A stretch of 64,000 nt of DNA from Thermoplasmata archaeon (GCA_027306505.1 DAHUZP010000021.1:62001-126000); one strand, 5' to 3'. Positions 18,216-27,655 are shown, counted from the stretch's first letter. Translations and numbers: made by a program. Notes: generated by a model not told the origin, from the letters alone.

Positions 18216-20744
18216 TCAGTACTGCCGCTCGATCACGTACCAGCCGAAGGCGCGGAGCATCATCTTCGCGATGCTGTCCGGGAGCAGGGGCTGGACGTTC
18301 GCCCAGCTCTCCTCGATGAGCTTGCGGGCCTCCTCCAGGCAGTCGTCGAGCGCGTGGACCTTCTCGAGCGACTCGATCATGCCGTGGAGGACGGCGGGGT
18401 CCTTGGTGTGCTGGCGCAGGAGCTTCACGAAGGAGGCCCGGGCCTCCGGTTCCATGCGGCCGAGCGCTCGCGCGACCGGGAGGGTCGCCTTCCCCTCGGA
18501 GAGGTCCTCGCCCACGTTCTTGAGCTTCCCTTCGAACCCGCGCAGGTTGAGCACGTCGTCGACGATCTGGAAGGCGATGCCCAGGTTCTCGAAGAACCGG
18601 CTGAGCCCGTCCTCCTGGGCGGCGGAACCGTGGCCCGCGATGACGCCCATCCGGGCGAGGCCCGCCACGGGCGCGCCCGTCTTCAGGCGGTGGACCCCGA
18701 GGATGTGGGCCTCGAGCTTCCGGGAGTCGCCGCTCTTCACCACCTCGTCGACGAGGTCGTCGCACCCGGCGATGTCGAGGGCCTGTCCCGCGTGGGCCGC
18801 CCGCATCCCCTCGAAGTAGAGGTCGTAGACGCGCAGCTTCTCCTGCGCGGTGGGCTCGCCACGTTCCTCGTCCGAGCCCAGGCCCTGCCCCATGAAGTAG
18901 GCGGCGCAGCCGGAGTTGATCGCGAGCGCCTCCCCGTACATCACGTGGGCCGTGGGGGCGCCCCGGCGGACGGTGGAGCGGTCCTCCACGTCGTCCACGA
19001 TCAAGGAGCCGGTGTGGAGGATCTCGAGCAGCCCCAGCCAGCGCGTCGCCCGGCGGGAGTCACCGCCGACCGCGTCGCAGCAGGCGAGCGCGGCGTAGGA
19101 GCGCCAGGCCTTCCCTCCCCGCTTCGCGATCTCGCGCACCGGTCCGAAGACGTTGGTCGAGAGCCGGTCGTACTCGAGGCCGTCCAGCATGTGCGGGTGG
19201 TCCCGGCTCGCGAAAAGCTCCAGGGCCTGCTGCTTGGTCGGACGCTCGGGCAAGAGCTCGAAGACCGACCGGCGGACGATGCGGCCCACCGCGTTGAAGA
19301 AGTCGGGGAGGGTCTCGGCGGTGGAGTAGCCGCTGTGCTCGAAGTAGCAGAGCCCCTCGACCGGGACGCCGTCGACCCAGCCTCGGACCTTCGCCTCTCC
19401 CTCCCAGAAGGAGGGCTTGGAGATGAGGGTCACGAACTCCTGGTCGTCCATGACCGACTGGAGCTCGAGGTCGACGCCGAGCTCGGGGACCTTGAGGAAG
19501 CCCTCGGCCGGGTAGCGCTCGAAGGTCCGGACGCTCTGCCACCAGCGGGTGACCCCCTCGGACATGTTGTGCGTCCGACGGGAGGTCCCGTCCTTCTCGA
19601 CCAGGACCGCGATGCTGAGGATCACCTTGCGGGTCGATAGCTCCTCGATGACGTAGGCCGAGAGCTCCCGTTGGTCCGCGAGCTGGATCGAGAACCAGTT
19701 CCAGGCCGTGTCGCGCTGAGCGGGGCGGTAGCGCGTCGTGCCGGAGCGCTGGCCCCCGAACTCGTGGTCGTACCAGCCCTCCCCGGTCACCTTGACCGTC
19801 TTCCCCTCGATGGTGACCTCGCCCTCGACGGTGTTCCGCGGGATGAAGTAGTAGAACATGTCCTCGCCGTTCATCCCGTAGACCAGGCCGCGGTCCCCGT
19901 GCAGGACGGGCGCCTTCTGGGGGCGGAAGCGCAGCTTCGCACCCGCCTTCTCCCCGGTGAACCGAACGAGGTAGCTCCCATCCGTCTCCTTGGTGAGCGT
20001 CGAGCCTGCGTAGTCGAGGAAGAGGCGGTCATGGGCGACCTCGATGGGCCCGGAGAAGTAGCGGTCGGGCAGGGGAAGGTTCCCCCGGTCCAGGATCTCC
20101 TCGAGGGAACGGCGGATGCGGGGGTCACGCACCCCCTCGCCGCGGCGCAGCCGGACCAGTCCCTCCTTCTGGACCTCCCGTTCCACGCGGGAGTCGCTGA
20201 GGTAGCGCTTCGCGGAGGGGTCGCTCACGGCCCAGGTGAGCAGGTGGCCGTGGACCGGCTCGCCGGTCTGCTCGTCCTTCTTCACGACGACACGGAAGAA
20301 GGAGCCGAAGACCCCGATGGACCGGCCATCCTCGGTGCGAAGATGGGAGTTGAAGTACCACCACTCGACGAGCGAGGAGGCGTGGGGCAGGTCATGGAAG
20401 GAGAGCTGGAGGCCTTCGACCGGCCAGTCGCTGGGGTAGTCCGCGTCCATCACCGAGTAGCCCTGCTCGGCTTGGGCGACCGGGAGGGACCCTGCTCCCG
20501 CCCCTGCCGAGGCTTCGCGCCCGGTAACGGGGAGCACCCGCGGGCTCACTGCACCGGAGGAAGCGGAGGAGGAGACGGTGGCCCGGGGGAGCGAAGCAGC
20601 GGTGGGCGCGGCCGGCGAGGTGGGAGAGGTGGACGAGGAAGACCCCGTCCCCTGCCCTCGTGAGGAGGGCCTCTGGGGTTCCTGGCTCAACCGAGCCTCC
20701 CGCTCGTGCAACGAAAGAGAGGGGGAAGAGGGGGCACGTCGCAC
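18216..20744 (-). CDS. Fusion: N-terminal AttH/CrtC-like lipocalin-fold domain and C-terminal polyprenyl (GGPP-type) synthase
   Basis: 842 aa; SLVEWWYFNSHL, GEGWYDHEFGGQ, WNWFSIQLADQRELSAYVI (AttH family); then GLLEILHTGSLIVDDVEDRSTVRRG and IAFQIVDDVLNLRG (Asp-rich motifs of trans-prenyltransferases). Confidence 0.88.
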   Translation of the reverse strand: MRRAPSSPSLSLHEREARLSQEPQRPSSRGQGTGSSSSTSPTSPAAPTAASLPRATVSSSASSGAVSPRVLPVTGREASAGAGAGSLPVAQAEQGYSVMDADYPSDWPVEGLQLSFHDLPHASSLVEWWYFNSHLRTEDGRSIGVFGSFFRVVVKKDEQTGEPVHGHLLTWAVSDPSAKRYLSDSRVEREVQKEGLVRLRRGEGVRDPRIRRSLEEILDRGNLPLPDRYFSGPIEVAHDRLFLDYAGSTLTKETDGSYLVRFTGEKAGAKLRFRPQKAPVLHGDRGLVYGMNGEDMFYYFIPRNTVEGEVTIEGKTVKVTGEGWYDHEFGGQRSGTTRYRPAQRDTAWNWFSIQLADQRELSAYVIEELSTRKVILSIAVLVEKDGTSRRTHNMSEGVTRWWQSVRTFERYPAEGFLKVPELGVDLELQSVMDDQEFVTLISKPSFWEGEAKVRGWVDGVPVEGLCYFEHSGYSTAETLPDFFNAVGRIVRRSVFELLPERPTKQQALELFASRDHPHMLDGLEYDRLSTNVFGPVREIAKRGGKAWRSYAALACCDAVGGDSRRATRWLGLLEILHTGSLIVDDVEDRSTVRRGAPTAHVMYGEALAINSGCAAYFMGQGLGSDEERGEPTAQEKLRVYDLYFEGMRAAHAGQALDIAGCDDLVDEVVKSGDSRKLEAHILGVHRLKTGAPVAGLARMGVIAGHGSAAQEDGLSRFFENLGIAFQIVDDVLNLRGFEGKLKNVGEDLSEGKATLPVARALGRMEPEARASFVKLLRQHTKDPAVLHGMIESLEKVHALDDCLEEARKLIEESWANVQPLLPDSIAKMMLRAFGWYVIERQY

Positions 20745-20886
20745 ACCGAACGACGGTGTTCATCTTCGGGCGCGTATAAGTAGAACCGGCCTCCGCGGAC
20801 GGCTCGCGCTGACGTGGCCCGGGGGGGCGAAGGGGGTCGCGTACCGCCCTAGGCAAACCTTACTGGTTTGGCGTTCTCCCCCCATT

Positions 20887-21849
20887 GTGGAGCCCCCGAC
20901 CCCCCTCGACCTCACCGGCGGCGTGGTGGCCCACAATGAGGAGGGGAAGGTCGCCCAGGCGGTCCGCTCGCTCCTGGACCAGACCCTCCCTCCGGGCGTC
21001 CGGTGGGAGCGGGTGTGGGTCATCGCGAGCGGCTGCACGGACGGCACCGTAGCGGTCGCGCGGGAGCTTGCGCGGCACGATCCCCGCGTGGAGGTGGTGG
21101 TGGACCCCGTCCGGCGGGGAAAGGCGGCCGCGGTCGCGGAGGTGTTGGAGAGGGCCCAGGGGCGAAGGATGGTGCTGCTGAACGGGGATGCGAGGGCGGA
21201 GCCCGGGGCGGTCCAGGCGCTCTTGGAAGCGTCGAAGGACCTCGCCTCCCCCTTCGGCGTGATGGCCCGTCCGCTCCCACCTCCCGCCGGAGCCTCGGGG
21301 TTCCTCTCCTCGGTGGAGCTCCTATGGGACCTGCACCACGCGGTCCACGACCGGCTGCTCACGACCGGCCGCGGGACCCACCTGTCCGACGAGATGCTCC
21401 TGCTCTCCTCCCCCGAGGGCCTCCCCACGCTCCCCTCAGACGTGGTGAACGACGGGGCGTACCTCGCCGCCCGTCTCAAGGAGGAGGGCGGAGCGCTGAG
21501 GTACGCTTCGCGCGCGCGGGTCATCGTGAGCGTGCCGCTCACCTTCCGTGACCACGTCGCCCAGCGACGGAGGATCCTCTACGGGCACCATCAGGTCACG
21601 GAACGCCTGGGCGTCCCTCCGACCACGTTCCCCCGCTTCGCCCGAACCAGTCCGGGAGAGGCGGTGGTCCTGCTGGTCGACACTGTGCTGCGCAGGAAGC
21701 GCGGCGTCCGCTCCTTCCTGCTGCTCGCGACCGCCGAGCTCACGGCCTTCGGCCTCTCGCTCTGGGACCGCCTGCCGCCCAGGCCGGACCACGTCAGGTG
21801 GGTGCGCTTGCCGGAGGGCGCGCCGAGGCCCGAGCATACGCCGCCATGA
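20887..21849 (+). CDS. Family 2 glycosyltransferase (GTG start)
   Basis: VEPPTPLDLTGGVVAHNEEGKVAQAVRSLLDQTLP...IASGCTDGTVAVARELARHDPRVEVVVDPVRRGKAAAV...LNGDARAEPGAVQ; C-terminal hydrophobic region. Confidence 0.8.
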   Translation: MEPPTPLDLTGGVVAHNEEGKVAQAVRSLLDQTLPPGVRWERVWVIASGCTDGTVAVARELARHDPRVEVVVDPVRRGKAAAVAEVLERAQGRRMVLLNGDARAEPGAVQALLEASKDLASPFGVMARPLPPPAGASGFLSSVELLWDLHHAVHDRLLTTGRGTHLSDEMLLLSSPEGLPTLPSDVVNDGAYLAARLKEEGGALRYASRARVIVSVPLTFRDHVAQRRRILYGHHQVTERLGVPPTTFPRFARTSPGEAVVLLVDTVLRRKRGVRSFLLLATAELTAFGLSLWDRLPPRPDHVRWVRLPEGAPRPEHTPP

Positions 21850-22747
21850 GCCGGTCGAAGCGGTCGGAGACGTAGGCGAGCTTGCTGAAGTGGGTCTGGG
21901 TCCGGAAGGCCTCGTCCGCTCGCCCGCTCCGCCGGAACCTCCAGTTGCGGAGCAGCCCCTGGACCTGCAGGTAGGAAGCGAGCGGCACGAAGACCATCGC
22001 GTTCAGCGCTCGGACCAGGACCGGCGCCCTGCCCTGGGGGGAGGGACGGGGGTCCGTCGCGAACTCCTCGAGGCAACGCTCGTAGAGCCGAGGGAGCTCC
22101 GAACGCATCCAGTGGGCCCCGCCCAGCAGCTCCCGGTAGAACCCGGAGCCGAGGAGCGGCCTCGCCGTGAGCGCCTCCCGGGCGAAGAGGAGCCCGCGCG
22201 AGGTCGCGTAGTCGCTCCGGGCCGCGCCCTCGCTAAGGACGTGGTTGAAGCACCAGTCGGACGGCCGGTCCGAGGAGCGGGGGGCCCTGAGGCGCACCGA
22301 GAGGTAGGTGAAGGCGAGGAAGGCCCAGAGCGCGCCCTCCCGCGCGATCACGAGGAAGTCGAGGTCGTCCCCCTCCTCCGGGTTCCCATAGGCGACGGAG
22401 CCGGTGATCGCCACGCACCGGGTCCACCGGGCCGCGGGAGCGAGCGGTCCCGAGAGGAGGTCCAGCGCGCACCGCTCGTAGTGCTGCGCCCGGGCCCTGC
22501 GCTCGGGGTTGGGAGGGTGGGCGTGCCCAGGAAGGAACGCGACCCCCTCGTGCACCTCCGCGAGGGCAGGGCGGTCGCGCAGCCACTGCTCCACTTGCCC
22601 CGGGGTCGAAGGGTCCTCGGACCCGGCCATGAGCCATCGGAGCTGCTCGAGGGGGATGCCCATGCCGAAGTCCCTCGCGATGGCGAGGAGGACCTCCACG
22701 CGCTGCTCCGTCGCGCCCGGCCCGGGGACGTCCACGCCTCTCCCCAT
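21794..22747 (-). CDS. Nucleotidyltransferase-fold protein (MNT-like)
   Basis: GSVAYGNPEEGDDLDFLVIAREG (GSxxxG...DDLDF) with winged-helix-like N-terminus; ATG at 22747 with TATA box upstream. Confidence 0.65.
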   Translation of the reverse strand: MGRGVDVPGPGATEQRVEVLLAIARDFGMGIPLEQLRWLMAGSEDPSTPGQVEQWLRDRPALAEVHEGVAFLPGHAHPPNPERRARAQHYERCALDLLSGPLAPAARWTRCVAITGSVAYGNPEEGDDLDFLVIAREGALWAFLAFTYLSVRLRAPRSSDRPSDWCFNHVLSEGAARSDYATSRGLLFAREALTARPLLGSGFYRELLGGAHWMRSELPRLYERCLEEFATDPRPSPQGRAPVLVRALNAMVFVPLASYLQVQGLLRNWRFRRSGRADEAFRTQTHFSKLAYVSDRFDRLMAAYARASARPPASAPT

Positions 22748-22770
22748 GAGAGGCTTCAACGCCAGGGGAA

Positions 22771-22776
22771 GTATAT
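22771..22776 (-). promoter_or_regulatory. TATA-type promoter element for the 21794-22747 gene
   Basis: TATATA about 25 bp upstream of the minus-strand ATG, consistent with a leaderless archaeal transcript. Confidence 0.5.
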
Positions 22777-22922
22777 ACCGCCCGAGAAGGAGGGGACCTT
22801 CGGCCAGCTCCTGGCCTCGATGGGCCTTAACTACCGACCCGGGGTCCTCAGCGAGACGGGCACCCCTGGGCCGAGCGACCGACACGGCCCCCCGAAGGCT
22901 CGGTCCGGAGGCGCCTTCCCTC

Positions 22923-24173
22923 ATGGCAGAACCGAAGGCCCCTACCGACATCCTCCTGCGCGTGCTTCCTCCCGACGGACCCCCGGTCCCGCTGCGCTAC
23001 GTGGAGGAGAAGGGCCGCTACCTGGTCATCCCGACCGGGGAGGGCTCCGCGTGGTCGACCTCGGCGCTACGGAGCGGCGGAGCGGAGGTGGAGCGTGGCC
23101 CAGGCGGTCCCATCCCCTGCCACGCTGAGCTGCTCACCCGGCCGGAAGAGCTCGAGCGGGCCCGCGCCGCGTTCCGTCGCAAGTACGGGGAGGAGCTCTG
23201 GCAGCATTACTTCGCCTCGTCCACCAAGGTCCTCGTCCTCGATCCCCACCGACCGAAGGGCCCGCCCCTCGACCCGGTCGCGATGGCCCTGCAGGAGTTC
23301 GAGGCCGTCTCCTCCCGATACTCGGAGGTGAACCTCTCCAACCCCTTCGTGCGTCGCCTCAAGCGCCGTTCCGTCGAGCGGATGCTGCCGCTCTTCCGCG
23401 ACCGCGTCCGGCTGCTCGAGATCGGGGGGGGCACGGGGCTCGAGACCCTCCCGTTGCTCCAGGCGGGGCATCGGGTGACGGTGGTGGACCTCTCCCCGCG
23501 CATGCTGGAGGAGCTCCGCTCCCGGGCCGACAAGGCCGGTCTGGGGAAGGCGCTCGAGACGGTCGTGGGAAGGCTCGGCGAGCTGGCAGAGGTCCTCGCG
23601 GACGCCCCTTCGGGGTCCTTTGATGGGGCGTTCTCCACCTTCGGCGCGATGAACCTCGAGCCGAGCCTCTCCTCGGTCCCCCGAGCGCTCCATCGGGCCC
23701 TCCGTCCGGGCGCTCCGCTCTTCCTGGGCGTGCTCGGCTCCACGCCTCTCCTCGCCCAGACCTTCGAGGTCGCCGCCCTCAAGCCTCGGCAGGCCGCCGC
23801 CCGGCTCGCCCACCTCATCCCGGCGGGGGCCCTATCGAACACGCTCGACCTCTACGTCCCACGGAGCGCGGAGCTTGAGGAGCTCTTCCGCTCCCGCTTC
23901 CGTCTGGAGCGCGTGGAGGCGGCCTCGGTCCTCTCGCCCCCCTGGCCATCGCCGAGGCTGCTCTCGAAGTTCTCGAGCTCAGGGCTCGACCTCCTGGACC
24001 GGTGGGACCGCGCCCTCTCCGCGACCTGGCCCTGGGCTCACCTGGGCGAGTGGCTCTTCCTCACGTTCCGCCGGTCCTCCGACCCCGTAGCGGGGACGGG
24101 GGGCCCCGCGGACCCGCCCCCACGGACCGCCGGCGCTCGGAAGGGGAGCGGCTCGACCGACACGGCGAGCTGA
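22923..24173 (+). CDS. SAM-dependent class I methyltransferase with an additional N-terminal domain (possibly split beta-barrel, flavin/F420-reductase-like)
   Basis: VRLLEIGGGTGLETLPLLQAGHRVTVVDLSPRMLEELRSRADKAGL (motif I/II); N-terminal YVEEKGRYLVIPTGEGSAWSTSALRSGGAEVERGPGGPIPCHAELLTRPEELERAR. Confidence 0.82.
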   Translation: MAEPKAPTDILLRVLPPDGPPVPLRYVEEKGRYLVIPTGEGSAWSTSALRSGGAEVERGPGGPIPCHAELLTRPEELERARAAFRRKYGEELWQHYFASSTKVLVLDPHRPKGPPLDPVAMALQEFEAVSSRYSEVNLSNPFVRRLKRRSVERMLPLFRDRVRLLEIGGGTGLETLPLLQAGHRVTVVDLSPRMLEELRSRADKAGLGKALETVVGRLGELAEVLADAPSGSFDGAFSTFGAMNLEPSLSSVPRALHRALRPGAPLFLGVLGSTPLLAQTFEVAALKPRQAAARLAHLIPAGALSNTLDLYVPRSAELEELFRSRFRLERVEAASVLSPPWPSPRLLSKFSSSGLDLLDRWDRALSATWPWAHLGEWLFLTFRRSSDPVAGTGGPADPPPRTAGARKGSGSTDTAS

Positions 24174-25471
24174 GGAGCGCTCGAGAGCTTTGGGAGAGGG
24201 CCGCCGGTCGGAGCGAGCGTGCCCGCCGGGAGAGCCGTGCGGTTGAACGAGTAGTTCGTCGAGACCTGCGGGAGGGGCCGCGGGGTCATTCCGAAATCGA
24301 AGAAGGGATCGAGGGGGTGGGCCTGCGCGACGCGGGCGTTGAGGTAGGGGAGACCCCAGTTCGCGTCGATCCACTTGAGCACGCTCGCCGGGTCCACGAC
24401 GCTCTGGACGATCCCGGGAGGGGTCCAGGGAGAGAGGACCAGCAGGGGCACGCGGAAGCCGTCGCCGGTGGGCGGGAGGTCGGGAGGTGCGACCGGGTCC
24501 CAGAACCCCCCCGCCTCGTCCCAGCTGATGAGGACCACGGTCGAGGCGGCGATCGGGCTCGCGGCGATCGCGTTCACGAGCCCCGCGGTCCAGGAGGCGC
24601 CCAGGCTCACGTTCCCCGGGGGGTGCTCACTGATGGTGAGGTCGTGGGAGGGGTCCACCATCAGGAGCGCGGGAGGGTCGGGTGAGTAGAGCTCGGAGGT
24701 GAGGTCGCTCATCGGGACCAGGCGCGAGAGGGCGCAGGAGCTCGAGGTGAGCCCCGAGAGGTCGAATGGCGTGAGGTTGGCGGGGCTCCCCGCATAGTCG
24801 TAGGCCCAGGGCAATCCCGCGCTCTCAAGCTGTCCCAGGACCGAGGGAGTGTCCGAGAGGGCCGCCGGGGCGTGCCCGTCCTCCGTCCAGTTCCCCGAGG
24901 CGGCCGTGAGGTCGAAAAAGCGGTTGGGGTCGGTGGGACCCAGCACCCCGGTGAAGTAGTGGTCACCGAGAGCGAAGGTCCGCGCGTACTGGTAGTACGC
25001 CGGGATCTGGGAGGAGGTGTAGTACCCCACCGCGTCCTCGGGAGCGAGCGCGTGGTCCGCCCGGGCCTCCGCGACGAACAGGTCGTTCCGCCCTCCATCG
25101 AGGTCGACCAGCTCCGAGGCTCGGTCGTGCGGGAGGTCCGGAGTGTTGTAACCGGGCAACGGGAACGAGCGGACCGTGGCGTTCGAGCCGAAGGCCACCG
25201 GCAGGCTCGCGTTGGGAGGGTAGCCCCTGACCCCTGGGAACGCGCCGAAGTAGTTCTCGAGCGCGTGGTTCTCCTTCACGATCCAAACGACATGCTGGAT
25301 CGGGGAGCGGGCGGCGGGTGGCGCCACCGACGAGGGGCACGAAGAGCCCCAACCGGAGGGCGGGGGCGCGGCTCGGGGAAGGACCGGCATGAGCAGGAGG
25401 ACGACCACGGCGAGGGCGATCCCGGGGACGATGGCCAGAGCCTCCCGTCTCCCTCTAAGCATCGCGGACAT
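24038..25471 (-). CDS. Phosphoesterase family protein (phospholipase C/acid phosphatase type), secreted
   Basis: Signal-like N-terminus; SPIQHVVWIVKENHALENYFGAFPGVRGYPP; LLMVDPSHD; VVLISWDEAGGFWDPVAPP. Confidence 0.87.
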   Translation of the reverse strand: MSAMLRGRREALAIVPGIALAVVVLLLMPVLPRAAPPPSGWGSSCPSSVAPPAARSPIQHVVWIVKENHALENYFGAFPGVRGYPPNASLPVAFGSNATVRSFPLPGYNTPDLPHDRASELVDLDGGRNDLFVAEARADHALAPEDAVGYYTSSQIPAYYQYARTFALGDHYFTGVLGPTDPNRFFDLTAASGNWTEDGHAPAALSDTPSVLGQLESAGLPWAYDYAGSPANLTPFDLSGLTSSSCALSRLVPMSDLTSELYSPDPPALLMVDPSHDLTISEHPPGNVSLGASWTAGLVNAIAASPIAASTVVLISWDEAGGFWDPVAPPDLPPTGDGFRVPLLVLSPWTPPGIVQSVVDPASVLKWIDANWGLPYLNARVAQAHPLDPFFDFGMTPRPLPQVSTNYSFNRTALPAGTLAPTGGPLPKLSSAPQLAVSVEPLPFRAPAVRGGGSAGPPVPATGSEDRRNVRKSHSPR

Positions 25472-25656
25472 CCTGCTCGATCCCCTCGGTCCCCTGCGGA
25501 CGGCGGCGAAGGGCCCGGTCCCCCCTGGGGGAACAGAGCCCGACGGGGCCGCCACGGCTCCTGTCCCAGGAGGGGGATCGCCCTTTCAGGTTTGAAGTCC
25601 CAAGGGCCCGCCCCGTCCCTCGCCCGCTCTCCTACCGATAAGAGCCCTCCCCGGCT

Positions 25657-26886
25657 GTGGGGTGCGTGCCCCCTCCCCTCCGCGCTCCCCCTCTCGCGAT
25701 CGCCCTCGCGGTGGCGGCGCTCCTGGTGAGCGTGATCGCGCTCCCCCAGGTGAACGACGTGGGGGCCCCGCCCGGCCCGCCCTACACCTACAACGTGGAC
25801 CCGTTCTTCCTGCGGTCGAACAACGACCAGGTCTGGGACCCGAACTTCCTCCCGGGATTCCCCTCCGAGCCCGAGGCCAGGATCCTCTGGCAGGACCCGA
25901 CCGGGGGCCCCGCCCAGCTCTCCTACCTGGTGGGGCCGCTCGCCACCGCGCCCAATGCGAGCGAGGTGCCGCACTTCGCGGTGGGCCCTCAGACGTTCAA
26001 TTTCGTCGAGGTGCCCCGGACCCAGGTCTTCCGAAGCCCCTCGTGGGGCGACTACCACTACGTGCAGGAAGGGTTCCTTCCGTGCGCCGTGAACGCTGGC
26101 AACGTGACGCCCAACGCGACGCAAGCCCTCCACCCGCTCTACCTGGGCATGCCCGAGACCGGGGTGGACTGGCAGCTCCAGGTGGGCCTGGGTTGGGTCG
26201 GGGCGGAGCCTCTGTTGGGACTCCCGTACGAGGGGAGCCTCGCGATCGATCTCACCACGACGCTCCCGGCGACCTCCTCCGACGCCTACCCGAGCCTGGT
26301 CTACACGGACCTCATCCTCTGGCAGGGAGCCTCCAGCGGGTCATCCTCGTTGGTGAGAGCGGGCGCGGTCTCCACGAACTCCACGCGGGGGGGGACGGTG
26401 AGCTTCGTGGTCGATGACCTCTCGGCGAGCGTCCCAGAGGCCCGCAGCTACGTCCTCGACCTCACGAACTACCTCGGCTGGACGTTGGGAAGGCTCGGTC
26501 TCGATCCCTCCGGCGCGCTGCTCTCCTACACCTACCTCTCGGCGACCGGGTACAACGTCCAGGTGCAGGCGTCCCTCTCCTCCTGGTCGCTCCAGAGCTC
26601 GAGAGCGCTCTGCCCGCTCCCTTCGAGCTCGGGCGGCTGGCTACCGGCCTGGGGAGCCCTGGTCGGGGGGCTCCTCGTCGTGGCCGCGGTCACGGTGCTC
26701 GCGAGCGGACGCTCCGGGACCGGAGCTCGAAGGGGTGCGCCCCTCTCCGCTCCGAGGCAGGCTTCCGGAGCCCCTGCCCTTCCTCGCTCCGAACCTGAGG
26801 AGGACGAAGGCCAGGAGCGCCCCCAGGAAGACCCCCCCGAAGGCGGCAAGCCCCAGGGACAACCAGGGGCTCCACCCGTTCGCTGA
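25657..26886 (+). CDS. Secreted membrane-anchored protein of unknown function
   Basis: 409 aa; N-terminal signal helix, extracellular Asn/Thr-rich domain, C-terminal TM GWLPAWGALVGGLLVVAAVTVLASGR, charged tail. Confidence 0.6.
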   Translation: MGCVPPPLRAPPLAIALAVAALLVSVIALPQVNDVGAPPGPPYTYNVDPFFLRSNNDQVWDPNFLPGFPSEPEARILWQDPTGGPAQLSYLVGPLATAPNASEVPHFAVGPQTFNFVEVPRTQVFRSPSWGDYHYVQEGFLPCAVNAGNVTPNATQALHPLYLGMPETGVDWQLQVGLGWVGAEPLLGLPYEGSLAIDLTTTLPATSSDAYPSLVYTDLILWQGASSGSSSLVRAGAVSTNSTRGGTVSFVVDDLSASVPEARSYVLDLTNYLGWTLGRLGLDPSGALLSYTYLSATGYNVQVQASLSSWSLQSSRALCPLPSSSGGWLPAWGALVGGLLVVAAVTVLASGRSGTGARRGAPLSAPRQASGAPALPRSEPEEDEGQERPQEDPPEGGKPQGQPGAPPVR

Positions 26887-27630
26887 GGGGCCGGTCGTGG
26901 AGGAGCTCAGGACCGGCGGCAGTCCCGTCAGGTTCGCCCAAAGGTCCCCCCCGACGAAGGAGTCCGTCCGGAGCCCGTAGCCGTAGAGGGAGGCGAGCGT
27001 CGACCAGGTGATCGGATAGTGGGTGGTGAGAAGCCTCGCGTCGAGGCTTACGTCGAGGTAGCCCGTCACGTTGCCGTAGGTCCCCCAGGGAAGGTAGGGA
27101 GCGACCGGGGTCCCGGTCTCGTTGAACCGCAAGGTGAGGGTGTGGGAGGAGAAGGCGGAGGGTCCGGGCGGGACCGGATATCCCTGGTACACCAGGAACC
27201 CGTAGGTGTCGTTCATCGCGAAGGGGATGAACTCGATGCGAAGCAGCCCGGTCGCCGCCTCCTGGACGATGAGGATCGGGGTGATGTCCGTCTCGTCCCC
27301 GACGGTGGGCCCCGGGCCCATGCTGAGCTCCGCTTCGGAGAGGGCGGGAGGGATGGCGGGGGAGGAGACCAGGTGGTTCTGCAGCGTCAGCACGAAGGAG
27401 GCGGGGGCCGGAGGGTCGAGGACGACCTCGTTGGTCGTGAAGGTGAGGTTGTGGTCGGTGATGTTGAAGTCGGAGCAAGGGACCTGGTAGCTCGTCGGAG
27501 AGGCGGCGGTGGCCGCTCCCACGCTCGGGGTCGAGAGCCCGCTCAGGAGCGCGGCGCCCAGCAGCAGGGCGAGGGAGGCCCGGGCCCACCGAAGGGCCTC
27601 TGGCCTCTGCCGTGGGGTAGGACCGGACAT
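26641..27630 (-). CDS. Secreted membrane-anchored protein of unknown function (convergent overlap with 25657-26886)
   Basis: 329 aa; signal peptide ASLALLLGAALLSGLSTPSVGA; C-terminal TM WLSLGLAAFGGVFLGALLAFVLLRFGARKG. Confidence 0.6.
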   Translation of the reverse strand: MSGPTPRQRPEALRWARASLALLLGAALLSGLSTPSVGAATAASPTSYQVPCSDFNITDHNLTFTTNEVVLDPPAPASFVLTLQNHLVSSPAIPPALSEAELSMGPGPTVGDETDITPILIVQEAATGLLRIEFIPFAMNDTYGFLVYQGYPVPPGPSAFSSHTLTLRFNETGTPVAPYLPWGTYGNVTGYLDVSLDARLLTTHYPITWSTLASLYGYGLRTDSFVGGDLWANLTGLPPVLSSSTTGPSANGWSPWLSLGLAAFGGVFLGALLAFVLLRFGARKGRGSGSLPRSGEGRTPSSSGPGASAREHRDRGHDEEPPDQGSPGR

Positions 27631-27655
27631 GGGAGGTTGGAACGAGAGCAGGAGC

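Noticed and set aside
18216-20744. Treating the ORF as two adjacent genes
   Set aside because: Reading frame is continuous without stop between the AttH-like and prenyl synthase parts; fusion is the simpler reading of this sequence.
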